In this document: positions 23,409-34,725 of the stretch, piece by piece
How the letters are laid out: each line of letters opens with the position of its first letter
Position numbering within the stretch: the first letter of the stretch is position 1
From: Musa acuminata AAA Group
Taxonomy: Eukaryota > Streptophyta > Magnoliopsida > Zingiberales > Musaceae
Length of the DNA stretch: 64,000 nucleotides
Assembly (NCBI RefSeq): GCF_036884655.1
Contig: NC_088331.1
Location: forward strand, 15,705,001-15,769,000
Reading direction: 5' to 3'
Translations under genes and position numbers: made by a program
Notes under the pieces: model-generated
What the model saw: the letters and a program-made list of their open reading frames with translations, nothing else
What the model was told of the DNA's origin: nothing
The model's database searches: none

Positions 23409-24439
23409 TGTTGAATCCCAGATTTTGATGATGAAATCAATTGATGAGTTATGATCTAATATGCATTTAAGTGACATAGGACTAGCCTCAATTAAGGAAA
23501 AACAAATCGATTAAAGTAGTGGAAATAAAGGTTGAGTAAGAATGGAACATGTCAAAAGATTGGACGTTGGACCGAAGGACTAGTTAACGTTTTGGTAAAA
23601 GGCTTCGTGCCATGAGTTCGGGCATTTGACTAGAATGATCAAACATTGTACCAAGAAGATTAGATATTGCAGAGGCCAACATGCCGATTGAGCAATACAC
23701 CGAAGGTGAGGATGATGCATCAAAAAGTCGGACGAAGCGCCAAGGGTTAGATGAAGCGTCAGATGAACCAATGACATACCGGTCAATATATGATTTTTAC
23801 TTGTAATCAATTGTGTCTTGATTGAAGTAGTTTGTAATTGAATTGGTTTTGAATGTAATTAGACCAACTTAATTAGGGGCCCATTGGGCTATATTTGGGG
23901 TTGATTTAGGCCCATTGAGAGGCCAATTTAGTGACCCAAAAGTTAGGTTAGGCGATGGCACCGCCAAACCAGGCGGTGGAACTACTGGAGGCTTAGTCTC
24001 CAAGAGCCTAGTCTCCGAGGCTGTTAGGTGGTGGTACTATGATAGAACCCCAGAAGAATTCTATGTAGATTGATCTTTGAGGGAGATCACTCCTTGGAAT
24101 GCTATAGGGGTTCCACTCTCCTAGAAGTCGGCAAAATGGCTGTAATTATAGATAGATATTATTCTTAAAGATATGGAGGCTACATGCTTATATAGAGCTC
24201 CAAACCCTAGCCCTAGGGGCTACTTCCTAAGTGAGTTACCCCTTTTGCCCTCAACCCTAACCAACCAACCCAATAAAAGGGGTCGACGGTTAGAAAGCCC
24301 AAAAGTCCAAATATAAACCCTAGCCACTCTTTTTTATAGGATAGAGGTGGCTATGTGGGGTTTATTACAATCTCATAGGGTTTTATTAGCTACTTCTTGG
24401 TTGAGTAGGACCCAACCCTGCTAGGGTCCTATCAAGCCC

Positions 24440-26062
24440 ACCCTCTCCAAATCAACCTTGTCCTCAAGGTTGATGTTCCATGAACTCAGGGAACTAGGTC
24501 TTCGGCTCCTCATGTGATTCCTATGTGGCGTCTTTAAGTGGTAAATTATTTCAATACACTAGTACTTCAATAGAGGGACATCGGCGACGTATCACGATTT
24601 TACGATCGAGGATGGCTTGTGGTTGGGCTTGAATATCTCCATCATCAGTGGTGTTAGGCAAATGGATCTGGGGTGACTCCTGTTCTCCCAACTTGGGCTT
24701 TAGGCATGACACATAAAAGTCAAGGTGAATTTTGGCATCTTCAAGCAATTTAAGTCTATATGCCATGGCTCCAATACGCTTTGTGATTTGATAGGGCCCA
24801 TAAAAATGTGTTGATAGCTTCATGAAGGCTCATATGTTAATGGAGAGTTGCTTGTATAGCTGTAGGCAAAGATAAACCCAATCTCCAACTGAAAATTCTC
24901 TTTCGCTTCGTCGTGTGTCAGCTTGCTACTTCATTCTAGCTTGAGCAGTAGAGAGATTATCCTTTAGCAGTTGTAGGAGTTTATCCCTGTCAATCAATTC
25001 TTAGTCGACTTGATCTACCTTGGCCGAGCCAATTAGATACTTTGAAATCACAATGGTCGACCAACCATACAGTGCTTCATAAGGGGCATATTTTGTAGAT
25101 GAATGATATATAGTATTATACCACCATTTAGCCCAGGGAAGCCATTTCGCCCACTTCTTTGATCGGTCACTAGCAAAACACTGAAGGTACATCTCTAAAC
25201 ACCTGTTCACCACCTTTGTTTAGCCGTCAGTTTGTAGATGATATGATGTGCTCATCTTGAGTTTGGTGCCCTATAATTGAAATAACTTGGTCCAAAATTT
25301 ACTAGTGAAGATCCTTTCATGATCACTTATAATGGACCTTGGCATCCCATGCAGTTTAATAATATATTCTATGAAAATCTAGGCAATACTAGCAGTAGTG
25401 TAGGGATTTCGCATAGTACAAAAATGAGCATATTTCGTAAGTCGATCAACCACCATGAGAATTGTGCTTTTACCTTTGGAAGGTGGCATCCCTTCGATGA
25501 AGTCCATAGAGATGTCAGTCCACACCAAGTCTGATATAGGTAGTGGTTGTAGCTTCCCTGGACTTGCTATTGTTTCACCCTTGTGCTGTTGACATATATC
25601 ACATTGTGTCACATATTCAGAAATAATTTTTTTCATCCCTCTCCAATAAAAATTTTGCTTCACTCTTTTATAGGTTCTCAGAAATTTAGAGTGCCCTGCT
25701 GAAGGTGTGGAGTGCATTTTATGCAGGATGATTTTGATGCTAGGGGAGTCAGGTATAAGCACAATGCGACCTTTGTAGCGTAGATCCCTCGAATCCCAAG
25801 TGTAGTAGGCTATTGCACTTGGATCCTATAATTTTCTTATGATGTTGTTGATCTCTGGATCCTTCTTCCATTCTTCCCTAATGTCCTCGAGGAAGCTAGT
25901 GGTTCAGCAAAAATGTCAGCAAATTCAGCAAGCAATTGGGCGAGATTTTGATCTTCAATTTCTATTTTCTTCCCCTTTGGTTGCTGCTAGAGATGCATCA
26001 AAATGCCATAATTTACCTTGTGTAAAACTTTTTCCATTTATTGGGTCGAAACGGTGGTTACA
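24440..26062 (-). pseudogene. pol: Gypsy RT stub, integrase and chromodomain remnant
   Basis: Minus-strand order: a stub of the RT N-terminal region (reading PIAC, stop, then a block matching LLAEFADIFAEP in the family, about 25900-25985). It jumps directly to the linker before integrase (LEDIREEWKKDPEINNI), so the RT catalytic core and RNase H are deleted. Integrase zinc region HKMHSTPSAGHSKFLRTYKR and CDICQQHKG; core motifs WTDISMDFIEG, VVDRLTKYAHF, SDHERIFTSKFW and NRCLEMYLQCF. The chromodomain-like end holds RRRCPSIEVLVYWNNLPLKD and a FPEF block (about 24490-24620). Several stops interrupt it. Chromodomains steer such elements to marked chromatin. Confidence 0.8.
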
Positions 26063-26269
26063 TTGCTTCTGCGCTTCCTGCATAGGATGATCTGTTTGCT
26101 TTTGCAATAGAATTTCATAATTAACTTGGAAAAGTTCTAAGAGACATCACCCAATGTAGTCAGCTATTCTATAACAAGCATGGCCTCATAGTCATCAATT
26201 GGTAGGAGGAAGAAGTCGGTGATAATTTCTTGGTCTTGCAGTAATAGTTTCACCTGTGGGCATCTTTGG

Positions 26270-27445
26270 TCACACTTTAGGATTTACCGTCAGTGACCTT
26301 TACATCGAATTTGCTGCAACCTTCAATGTGGAGCACCATCCAAGTAGCAACCTTATTGTTTGGGAAGTTATTAGTGCTGCCCATGTCGATGAGAACATTG
26401 ATTGGTTTTGTTTAAGAAGGCCTCCAACTTTTATCGTTTGTGGGTTTGAGTAGCCGGCTAGCGCATGTACCATAAAGTATGTCGGTTGTGGTTCTTCTTC
26501 TACATTTTCTTCTTCATAGTCAAGACTCTCTTCTAGATGTTTAATGACCTCTTCTTCTATTAGTTTAATCACAAGAAGTCTCCTTTTTTTACAGCGATGC
26601 TCGTGGCTCCATGGCTCGTCACAATGCCAACATAACCCCTTCGTAGATCGCTCCCGAAGCTCTTCTCTTGTCAACCTTTTTGGTGCAGGGGCTTGGCTAA
26701 TAGTAGAGGGTGCTAAGGGCTTTGGTATTGCTATTCGGGGAGCGACCATAGTCCTCTGGGCTTCATGGTTCAATCGCTCCTCTTAAAGTCATGCGAAAGA
26801 GATGGCTGCCATAAGCGTGTACGGTTGTCGCACTTTAACTTCTCCTCAGATCTTTGGCTTCAAGCCCTCAATGAAGGTCTCTAATAGCTGTTTTTCATAC
26901 CAATCATGAGTTTGATTAGATAATCTTTCAAACTTGGTTTAGTACTCCTAAATGGTCGAGGTTTGTCGGATCTTTGCTAGTTGTCCGTCAATGTTCTCGT
27001 AATTGGTTGGTCCAAAGCGGATAAGTAGTCCATGTTTGAATTATCACTATCAGAGTACTCCATGAGTGTGTTCAAACTAGTCAAATCATTGTATGACATC
27101 CCCCTCAAGATGTATAGCTGTAATCTTCACCATAGATGCGTCCGTGGTTTTGTGGTACCGAAAATATCGCTCCTCGCGCGAGATCCAACTAATCGGGTCT
27201 CATTCTTCCCATCTAGGGAAGTCCACCCTCATGCGTGGATAGTAGGGATCAGTTATAAAGCCTCCCCTTTCTTAGAAATCATCTCTTTGGGCTTAGTGTG
27301 ATTGGTCAAAGCTCTCTCCTTGATGTGATTTCTTCGACCTTGGTGGTCGGCCCAAACTGAGTTCGATAAAGAGAATCTGAATCTTATCCTTCATTCACAT
27401 CTCGAAGGCTTTGAATTTAGCATTGATTGTCTCCTCAGATGTCAT
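26270..27445 (-). pseudogene. gag: Gypsy gag-protease remnant
   Basis: The frame begins near 27445 (MTSEETINAKFKAFEM, then a stop). It shows VDFPRWEE, a block of the type DPISWISREERYF, then RLNHEAQRT and a zinc knuckle CWHCDEPWSHEHRC (about 26590-26635). An acidic linker and a frameshift precede the protease motif VLIDMGSTNNF (about 26365-26400), where the usual DSG or DTG is DMG. Multiple stops; not functional. Confidence 0.75.
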
Positions 27446-28400
27446 AGTATATGCCTCCAAATCTATAATGTTAAGATCTCTTTTTTTTTATCGAGTTAAA
27501 GGCATGTATCAGTTGAGAGAAGTGGTGGTTGAAAGGGTTGTTGGATTGGTGGATGTAGGCTACGGTTTAGGCTTGTTTTGTAGCTATTTTGGGAGCAATT
27601 TGAGGGTGTAGTTTGGTGGAGTTTTAGGGTTGTGATGGTAGTGGATAAAGGTTAGGGAAAAAAGTTTTAGATCTGTGGTAGATGGTAGTAAAGGTTTGAT
27701 AGAAATCGATGGAAGTTGCTATAGATAGGTATTATCTTATAAGAGCAGAATTATCGTTGAAGAAATAGTGATTTCTCGATAATCCAACAAAAACTAAGAG
27801 ATTTGAGGAGGTAATTTGAGAGCAAAATCTCAATTTAGATTACAGCAATGATGACCAATTTAATCAAGAAAATTTTGGCAGTAGAATAGTAAGAAAATTG
27901 GTGCAAGTTGCGATAGCAGAATTCTCATTGAAAAATTCCAACGACTTGCGATGAAAATTTACAGCAATACAAGAATATTTTTAGAGATGGATTCCTCAAT
28001 AGATAAATCTTATATAGAAGCCAAGATAATCTATGAAGTATATAAGAAATTTCATTCAAAAAGGAATGCAAATAGATCAGTTAAAAGTAACAATATGCGG
28101 TTGAAATTTTCTACAGTAATCCTTCATTCGGAAAGATGATAACTTTTGCAACGAAAGGAATTCACAGCATTAGATAGATAAGAAGACTTCTTCTTAGTAT
28201 TTTGAATGGAAAATTATAGTAGCAAAATGTATTAGTGATAGGAGAATACCAGATCTCTGATGCAATTAGAGGTGATGGTAGTAGATTGATTTGATCTACG
28301 GCAGAAGATGATGGTGGAGATGGCGACGTCAAGAGCAATTGTAGGAATTGCTTGGCTGGTGGTGGACGGTAGGGATGGCAGCAAAAGCAATAAGATTGCT
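27446..28400 (-). other. Non-coding leader of the gypsy element
   Basis: About 950 bases between the gag start and the primer site. I see no gene, only AT-rich sequence and a GGTGGTGG/GATGGTGG-rich stretch near 28270-28380 that resembles the leader at 17757-18320. Confidence 0.7.
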
Positions 28401-29467
28401 GCTCTGATACCAGATGATTGAACCCTAAAGGAATTCTATGTAGATTGATCTTTGAGGGAGATCACTCCTTAGAATACTATAGGGGTTCCACCCACCTAGA
28501 AGTCGGCCAAATGGTTGTAATTGTAGATAGATCTTATTCTCAAATAAATGAAGGCTACATGCTTATATAGGGCTCCAAACCCTAGCCCTAAGGGCTGCTT
28601 CCTAAGTGAGTTACCCCTTTTGCCCTCAACCATAACCAACAAACCCAATAAAAGGGGGCGACGACTAGGAAGCCCAAAGGTCCAAATCTAAACCCTAGCC
28701 ACACTTTTTTATAGGATAGAGGTGGCTAGGTGGGGTTTATTATAATCTCATAGGGTTTTATTTGTTGTTTCTTAGTTGAGTAGGATCGAACCCTGCTAGG
28801 GTCCTTTCATACCATCGAGTGCTAGGGGGTGGTACCACTCAGACATAGTCTCCCAAACTATGTCATGTGGTGGAACCGCCCAATGTTAGATTACTAGGTG
28901 GTGATACCGCTAGTACTGTAAAATCCTAGGATGAGACCCTTTTTTGCTCCAATTTTAAAACCATTTGGAGCTTATAATTACCCCACTCTTTCCTGTATAG
29001 GATAGTAAGAAAAAAAGAGTAGAAATGGGTTGTTATTCTGAGTTGAAAAAGTGCTAAGTGTCCTCCTCCTCTTTAAGTTTTAGACTTAGTCTAAGAAAGG
29101 TGTAAGGCTTGTAAAGGTTGTCTCCTAAACCTGTGAAAGAGAGAAAGAGTTGTAAGAGGGTAGTTGATCTTTGCTCATTGAAAGAAGATCGTTAATAAAC
29201 ACCGATGACCTCGATGGAAGAGGAATCAGGAGTAGATGTAAGTCGCAACAACCAAACTATTATAAAACTTGGTTTGCATTTATATTCTACTTTTCATTGT
29301 TATTGATATTGCTTTAATTGCTTATTGCATTTATTCTATGTTAAGCACACTTTCAACATTTCTGATATAGTTTTTTATTGCACGAAATTTTTTGAATCAT
29401 CGAGGTCTTTACGAAAACACTAATTCAACCCCTCCCACCCCCTCTTAGTGCCGATTCGATCATAATA

Positions 29468-30299
29468 AAAGGCCTACTAATCTAAGAGGCTTGAGTAGTT
29501 TGATGAATTTTCAATACTCAATATAGTAGGATCTATTAGAGTTAAGTTGATAGGGAGCATCTATAAATAGGAGAGAACCGAAGGGTCATAGACTAGATTA
29601 GCTTGGCTACCACTTCCTATTCTCCTCTCCCCTTCTCCTACTTAGCCAACAAGGGGGCAGGGGGGCATGTGTAGATTTAGGTAGTGATACGATGGGGAGG
29701 GGGGGGGGGTGTGGTTGGGTAATACAAAATAGACTTCGAAATAAAGTTGATAGTAGGAAAGGAACGAACTCACGATAACACTTTGATAAAATTGAAAAAG
29801 AGCTCACCACCAAGTTTAAAATCACAAAGGGATATAGAAAGTTCACCACCCCAAGGATAATAAACAATGATATAGGATTAAAAATAAAAGACTCACCACT
29901 CAAGGAAGCTTCCAAGAAATATAGAGTTTAAGAAAGAACTCCGAGAGGGCTTCTGCCAATATCATTAGTTTCTTAAACCCTCTCTAAGCCTAAAACACCA
30001 AAATAAGTACTAGTACATGAAACAACCCTTCATGTATAGGGAATTATGAGATTAAGTGTTTTACAGCTGGTAACTAACTCCTTTAATGCATTCCTTAGTC
30101 ATGAAGAAAAGTATCTTGAAACAGCTTTAACTTTATATAAGGAATATGCTTTTGAGATGACATATTTGAGTGGGCTAAATTGAAAACTATGAGGCAATAT
30201 TATGGGCTAAAAAAAACACCATAGCATCAGCAGGGTTCATATGAGTAGATTGTAGTAACTTAGGCACTCCCGTGTCAATCTCTATTGGTTAAAAAAGAC
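29468..30299. other. Unassigned repeat-like sequence
   Basis: No coding region recognised. A plus-strand TATAAATAGGAGAG at 29561-29574 suggests a promoter of another LTR fragment. A G-run occurs at 29697-29709, and AT-rich sequence after 29740 may hold the 3' LTR of the minus-strand gypsy element to the right. I could not fix any boundary. Confidence 0.35.
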
Positions 30300-32640
30300 T
30301 TGTTATCAAGTCTTTGTTTGTTTTATCAACATGATTATGATAAGGACTTAAATATTAAGGAGACTCCATAATCTTCAAGTAGCTCAATCTCATAAATATT
30401 TTTATCAATTCTCTTAAGTACCTTGAATGGACCATCAGCCTTTAATTTCAATTTTTCAAATTTACCCAATGGAAACCTCTCATTCCTTGGATGAATTTAG
30501 ACCAAATCACCTACATTAAACTCCATATATTTTTTGTGTTTATTGGCAGCTTGCATGTACCTTTCATTTTGCTTTTCTATGGTTGCTTTAACATCACATA
30601 GCTTCTTTACCTGCTTAACTCTCTCATCAGCATCTCTACTAAATTGCCTAGTTATCGAATGAAGGACAAAGTACAAAGAACCAGTATGATTAGCATCATA
30701 AATAATCTAAAAAGGACTCTTACCAATGCTATGATACATGGAACAATTGTAGACAAACTTAATTTATAAAAGAATAAGATCCTATTGCTTAATGTTCTTA
30801 CATACATAGCTTTTAAGTTTCTCAAGCTTCTATCCGTTACCTCAGTTTGCCCATTGGTTTATGGATGATGCAAGATGCTGAAATTCAAAGAATATCCAGC
30901 TTCCTCTAAAGAGTTCTCAAAAAATGACTAAGAAATTTTGAATCTTGACCATACACCATGGTTCTTAGAATACCATGCAATTTAACAATCTCCTTAAAAT
31001 ATAAATCAGCAATATGAAATGCATCATTCGACTTATTGCAGGGAACAAAGCGAGATATTTTTAAAAATCTATTAACAACAGCCATAATAGAATCCTTGTT
31101 CCATTGAGTTCTTAGCAGTCCCAAAATGAAATCAAAACTCACTTCCTATAATGGAGCATTTGACACTAGCAATGAAGTGTACAAACTAGAATTTTGACTT
31201 CTTAGTTTTGCCAAATGACATACTGGTATTGCTTTACATATCTCTCCCCATCTCTAAATATCTTATGCCAATAAAAATTTGATTGAATAAGAGCTACAGT
31301 CTTGTCCCTATCGAAATATCCTCGTAAAATACTACCATGAGCTTCAGCTAAAATTACTTGTCTCAAAGAACAAGTTGGAACACATAATACATTAGCTCGA
31401 AAAAGAAAACCATCAAAGATAGAAAATTGTTGAAAGGAACTTGATTTGTAATTTTGGCATATTGAGCCAAAATCCATATCATTCTTGTAGAGATCTTTAA
31501 ATGTCTTAAATCCAATCACTTTTACTTCCATTGCAGATAATAAATAATGCTTTCTGTTTAATGCATCAGTAATGACATTTTGAACATATGATTTGTACTT
31601 GATAGTAAAGTTATAAAATTGCAAGAACTCCACCCAAGTTGCATGCCTCTTGTTTAGCTTATGCTAGTGATTAATGTCATGATAAGAATATAGGACAAAT
31701 GGCTTGGCAAAAAATTACTAACTCTAATGAGATAAAACTCGATAAATGACATAAAACTCCTTACCGGAGGTAGAATATTCCTTCTTGTATCATTCAGTTT
31801 TTCACTAAAAAATGCAATGGGCTTTCCGTCTTAACTCAAAATAGTACCGATTCTCACATTAGATGCATCGCATTCAACTTCAAACACCTTGTCAAAATTA
31901 GGTAGGACTAAGATAGGGGTTTCGATCACCTTTCTTTTTAAAAGCTCAAAAGCATCATTAGCCTCACTAGTCTATTTGAATTTATCACATTTTAGGCATT
32001 CGGTGATTGAACCGACAATATAGCTAAAACCCTTGATGAATCTTTTGTAAAAGAAAGTTAAGCCATGGAAACTCCTAAAATCATGCAATAAAGCAGGTAT
32101 TAGCCGATTGAGAATAGTTTCTACCTTGCTTTGATCAATCATGATTTCATTATTTAAAACAACATACCCCAAAAACACCACACTATGAATAAAAAAATCA
32201 TACTTCTTCGTAGCATAAAGCATTTACTATCTCAAAATAAAAAAGATCTCTTTAAGATGATTCATATGCTCATCTTCACTCTTGTTGTATACCAATATAT
32301 CATCAAAGTAAACCACAATAAAAGTTTCAATGCAAGGCTTAAGCATATGATTTATAAATCTCATAAAAGTATTATGAGCATTAGATAGCTCAAATGGCAT
32401 AACCAACGATTCATATAAGCCTTCTCTAGTTTTAAATTTATTTTTCACGCATCTCTAAGCCTTATTCTTATTTGGTGATAGCCACTCCTTAAATCAATTT
32501 TAGAGAAAATAGAAGCGTAATATAATTGATCAAGTAAATTATCTAACCTTGAAGTAAAAAAATGATAGTCCACTATGATTTTGTTGATGGTATGGCTATC
32601 CACACACATTCTCCAAGAACCATCCTTCTTAGGCACAAAC
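30300..32640 (-). pseudogene. pol: Ty3/gypsy pol remnant (RT, RNase H, integrase)
   Basis: Minus-strand order: RT starts within [15 protein letters not shown] at 32640, has [17 protein letters not shown], shifts frame near 32446, then LVMPFELSNAHNTFMRFI and the catalytic YFDD box (VVYFDDILVYNKS, about 32292-32330). RT thumb and RNase H follow (VVFLGYVVLNN; VLPNFDKVFEVECDASN). The integrase zinc region is degraded (GYFDRDKT has lost a His; the CxxC pair is gone), with core blocks MSFDFILGL, VVNRFLKISRFVPC and DLYFKEIVKLHGI. The C-terminal tail reads WVIWSKFIQGMRGF-like sequence with stops. The N-terminal half of the element is absent because a Sirevirus element begins at 32641. Lineage not decided. 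Confidence 0.85.
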
Positions 32641-33113
32641 TGTTGAATCTCAAATTTTGATGATGAAACCAATTGATATGTGTTTATATTTTAATTTATG
32701 TTTTGAGTGACGCAGGATGCTTTGATCAGGATGAGACAATTAAGGTAGGAAAAATCATGTTGTGCCAGGGGAAAACATGTCAAAAGATTGGACATCGGGC
32801 CGGAGGAACGGTCGACGTATCGACAGAAGGCTTCAGGCCATAGATTCAGGTATCAAGATAAGAAGAGTGGATATTGCACTAAAGATATTGGAGTTGCGGA
32901 GTCAACTGGCTGATTGGACAATAGGCTGCAAGAGACGATGATGCACCGAAGAATCAGACGAAGCGTCGAAGGACCAATGACATGCTAGACAAATTGATAA
33001 ATGCTTAGTATTAATTGTCTAAATCGAAGTATGTTTTACATGTGCAGGATTAACTACAATAGCAAGGCATGAAGCAAAATTAAGTCCTGGAGTCAAGGAC
33101 ATGACTTCGTTGG

Positions 33114-34725
33114 TGTTAGGATCGGAGCGGCACTAAGAGGGGGGGTGAATTAGTGCAGCGGATTAAAACTTCAGTTTTGGAAAAATCTTTCGTACGATAA
33201 AAACCAATATCGATGAAAATCGATTTGGAAGCTTGATAACTTAGAAGCGTATGGAAGCGTAGTGAGTAAGTAAAGAAGTTTGCAGTATGTAAATGACAAG
33301 AGTAGAATGCAAACCAGATAACATAGTGGTTTTAAAGTGGTTCGGTCAAAATGACCTACATCCACTTGCGAAGCCTTCTTCGAAGAGGCTCCTAACTTCC
33401 ACTAGCAAAATCTCTTTGTAGGGGAAGGACTAATACCCCTCTTACAACCTTTACAAGTGGTTCACACTCTTACAATTCTTTTCAACAAGATGGGAGGAGG
33501 TGAACACTCAAGCAATTTGAAAAACAAGACTTGCTAAGACTTTTCTAAGGCTCTTATCTCAAACTATTGCTTTGCCAAAGGTTATGATATTAGCTGAGAA
33601 TTGAGGGGTGTTTATAGGCCCCAAGAGGATTCGAATTTTGGCTCCAAAATTTGAATTCTCTTGAGTTTCCGTGGCTGGCGATGCCACCGCTTGTCGATGG
33701 CGGTGCCACCGCCGGATCTCTCAGGTGCTGGACGGTGCCACCGCTCAGTCCAGCGGTGCCACCACTCGGATCTTGGGTTCTAGGCGGTGCCACCGCCTAA
33801 TCTCATGGTGCCATCGCCTATACTATTTCAGCTCACTGGTTGGGCTCCAAACTTGGTCCGAACCAGTCCGAACTCGGGCCCAATTGGCCCCTACTTGGGT
33901 TATAGGATTAACACCTAATCCTAACCCTAATTAACGTACTAACTATGAATTTAAAGACATTTCCTAAGCTATTACAAAGTCCGCAAGTTAAGACTTCTTT
34001 CGGTGAGCTTTCGGCGAACTTCTGGCGGTCTTCCGATAAACTCTTGGAAACCATTCTGCGGACTCCAAGTAAGCTCCTAGACTTCACGATTTGATCTTGG
34101 TGAGTTCCAACGAGCTTCTTCGGCAAGCTTCGATCTTTCTCAGCGAGCTCCGCGAACTTCCAACGAACCTTCCGGCGAGCTTTCGAAAAACCCCTCGGCA
34201 AGCTCCCTACTCATTCTTGGCTAGTTCCGACAGCATTCCCGACGAACCTTCGAACTTCCGTCGAACTCTCGAACTCCCAACGAATCCTTCACGCTTGACT
34301 CCGACACTTTGTTTCGCTTTATGTCTTTGTCGTTATCGTAGTTATTCCTGCACACACAAACGAAAACTCAACTTCGATTTAGACAATTATTATAATGCGA
34401 ATTGACATTCTGTTGCCCGGCACGTCATTGGTTGGCGCTTCATCCGATTCTTCAGCACATCGTCCTCTCTTCTGGCTTGTTGCCCAATTGATGGTTGACC
34501 TCCGCAACCCCGATATCCTTGGCGCAATTCAGCTTTCCTTGGCCCGATGCCCAACGTCCGAAGCCTTCTGCCGTCCAATATCCTGACGTGATCTCCTCCG
34601 GTGTAACGTTTATTCCTCCTGCGTCAACTGTCTAATCCTGATCGAGTAGACCTGCATTACTCAAAATGCAGTTAAACATCTAAACACAATCAATTAGTTT
34701 CATCATCAAAATCCGAGATTCAACA
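33114..34725 (-). repeat. 3' LTR of element 33114-39991
   Basis: Ends TGTTAGGATC (33114) and GATTCAACA (34725). It carries additional GGTGCCACCGCC units at about 33675-33830 compared with the other LTR. Confidence 0.93.

Larger units (their letters stand above)
24040..28809 (-). mobile_element. Ty3/gypsy chromodomain (Reina-like) element, RT deleted
   Basis: LTRs 24040-24434 and 28415-28809 (395 bp each by coordinates), starting TGATAG/TGATTG and ending CTATCA/CTTTCA on the plus strand. Flanks TACTA (24035-24039) and TACCA (28810-28814) are a TSD with one mismatch. The minus-strand PBS is the complement of GCTCTGATACCA at 28401-28412, and the PPT is the complement of AGCCCACCCTCTCC at 24435-24448. 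Small size, short LTRs and a C-terminal chromodomain suggest the Reina lineage. Gag, protease and integrase carry stops and the RT/RNase H core is missing. Confidence 0.85.
18627..29467 (+). mobile_element. Sirevirus-type element, 5' LTR truncated
   Basis: 5' LTR 18627-19794 (first ~130 bases missing), internal region 19795-23408, and 3' LTR 23409-24039 plus 28815-29467. The 3' LTR is split by a gypsy element. The PBS is TGGTATCAAAGC (19797-19808). The coding part is a decayed gag and a short protease remnant. No TSD can be tested because the left end is lost. The LTRs belong to a more diverged subfamily (GGCGGTGGTACCGCC arrays, C-run followed by AGTACTGATTCGGTCC). Confidence 0.85.
23409..29467 (+). 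repeat. 3' LTR split by a gypsy element
   Basis: Starts TGTTGAATCCC at 23409 and is interrupted at 24039 by the gypsy element. It resumes at 28815 and ends ...CATAATA at 29467 (CCTAACA in its relatives). Joined length is about 1.28 kb. Confidence 0.85.

Noticed and set aside
29607..29915. 102-codon minus-strand frame with hydrophobic stretches
   Set aside because: It spans a G-run and AT-rich sequence, has no recognisable family, and is likely chance.
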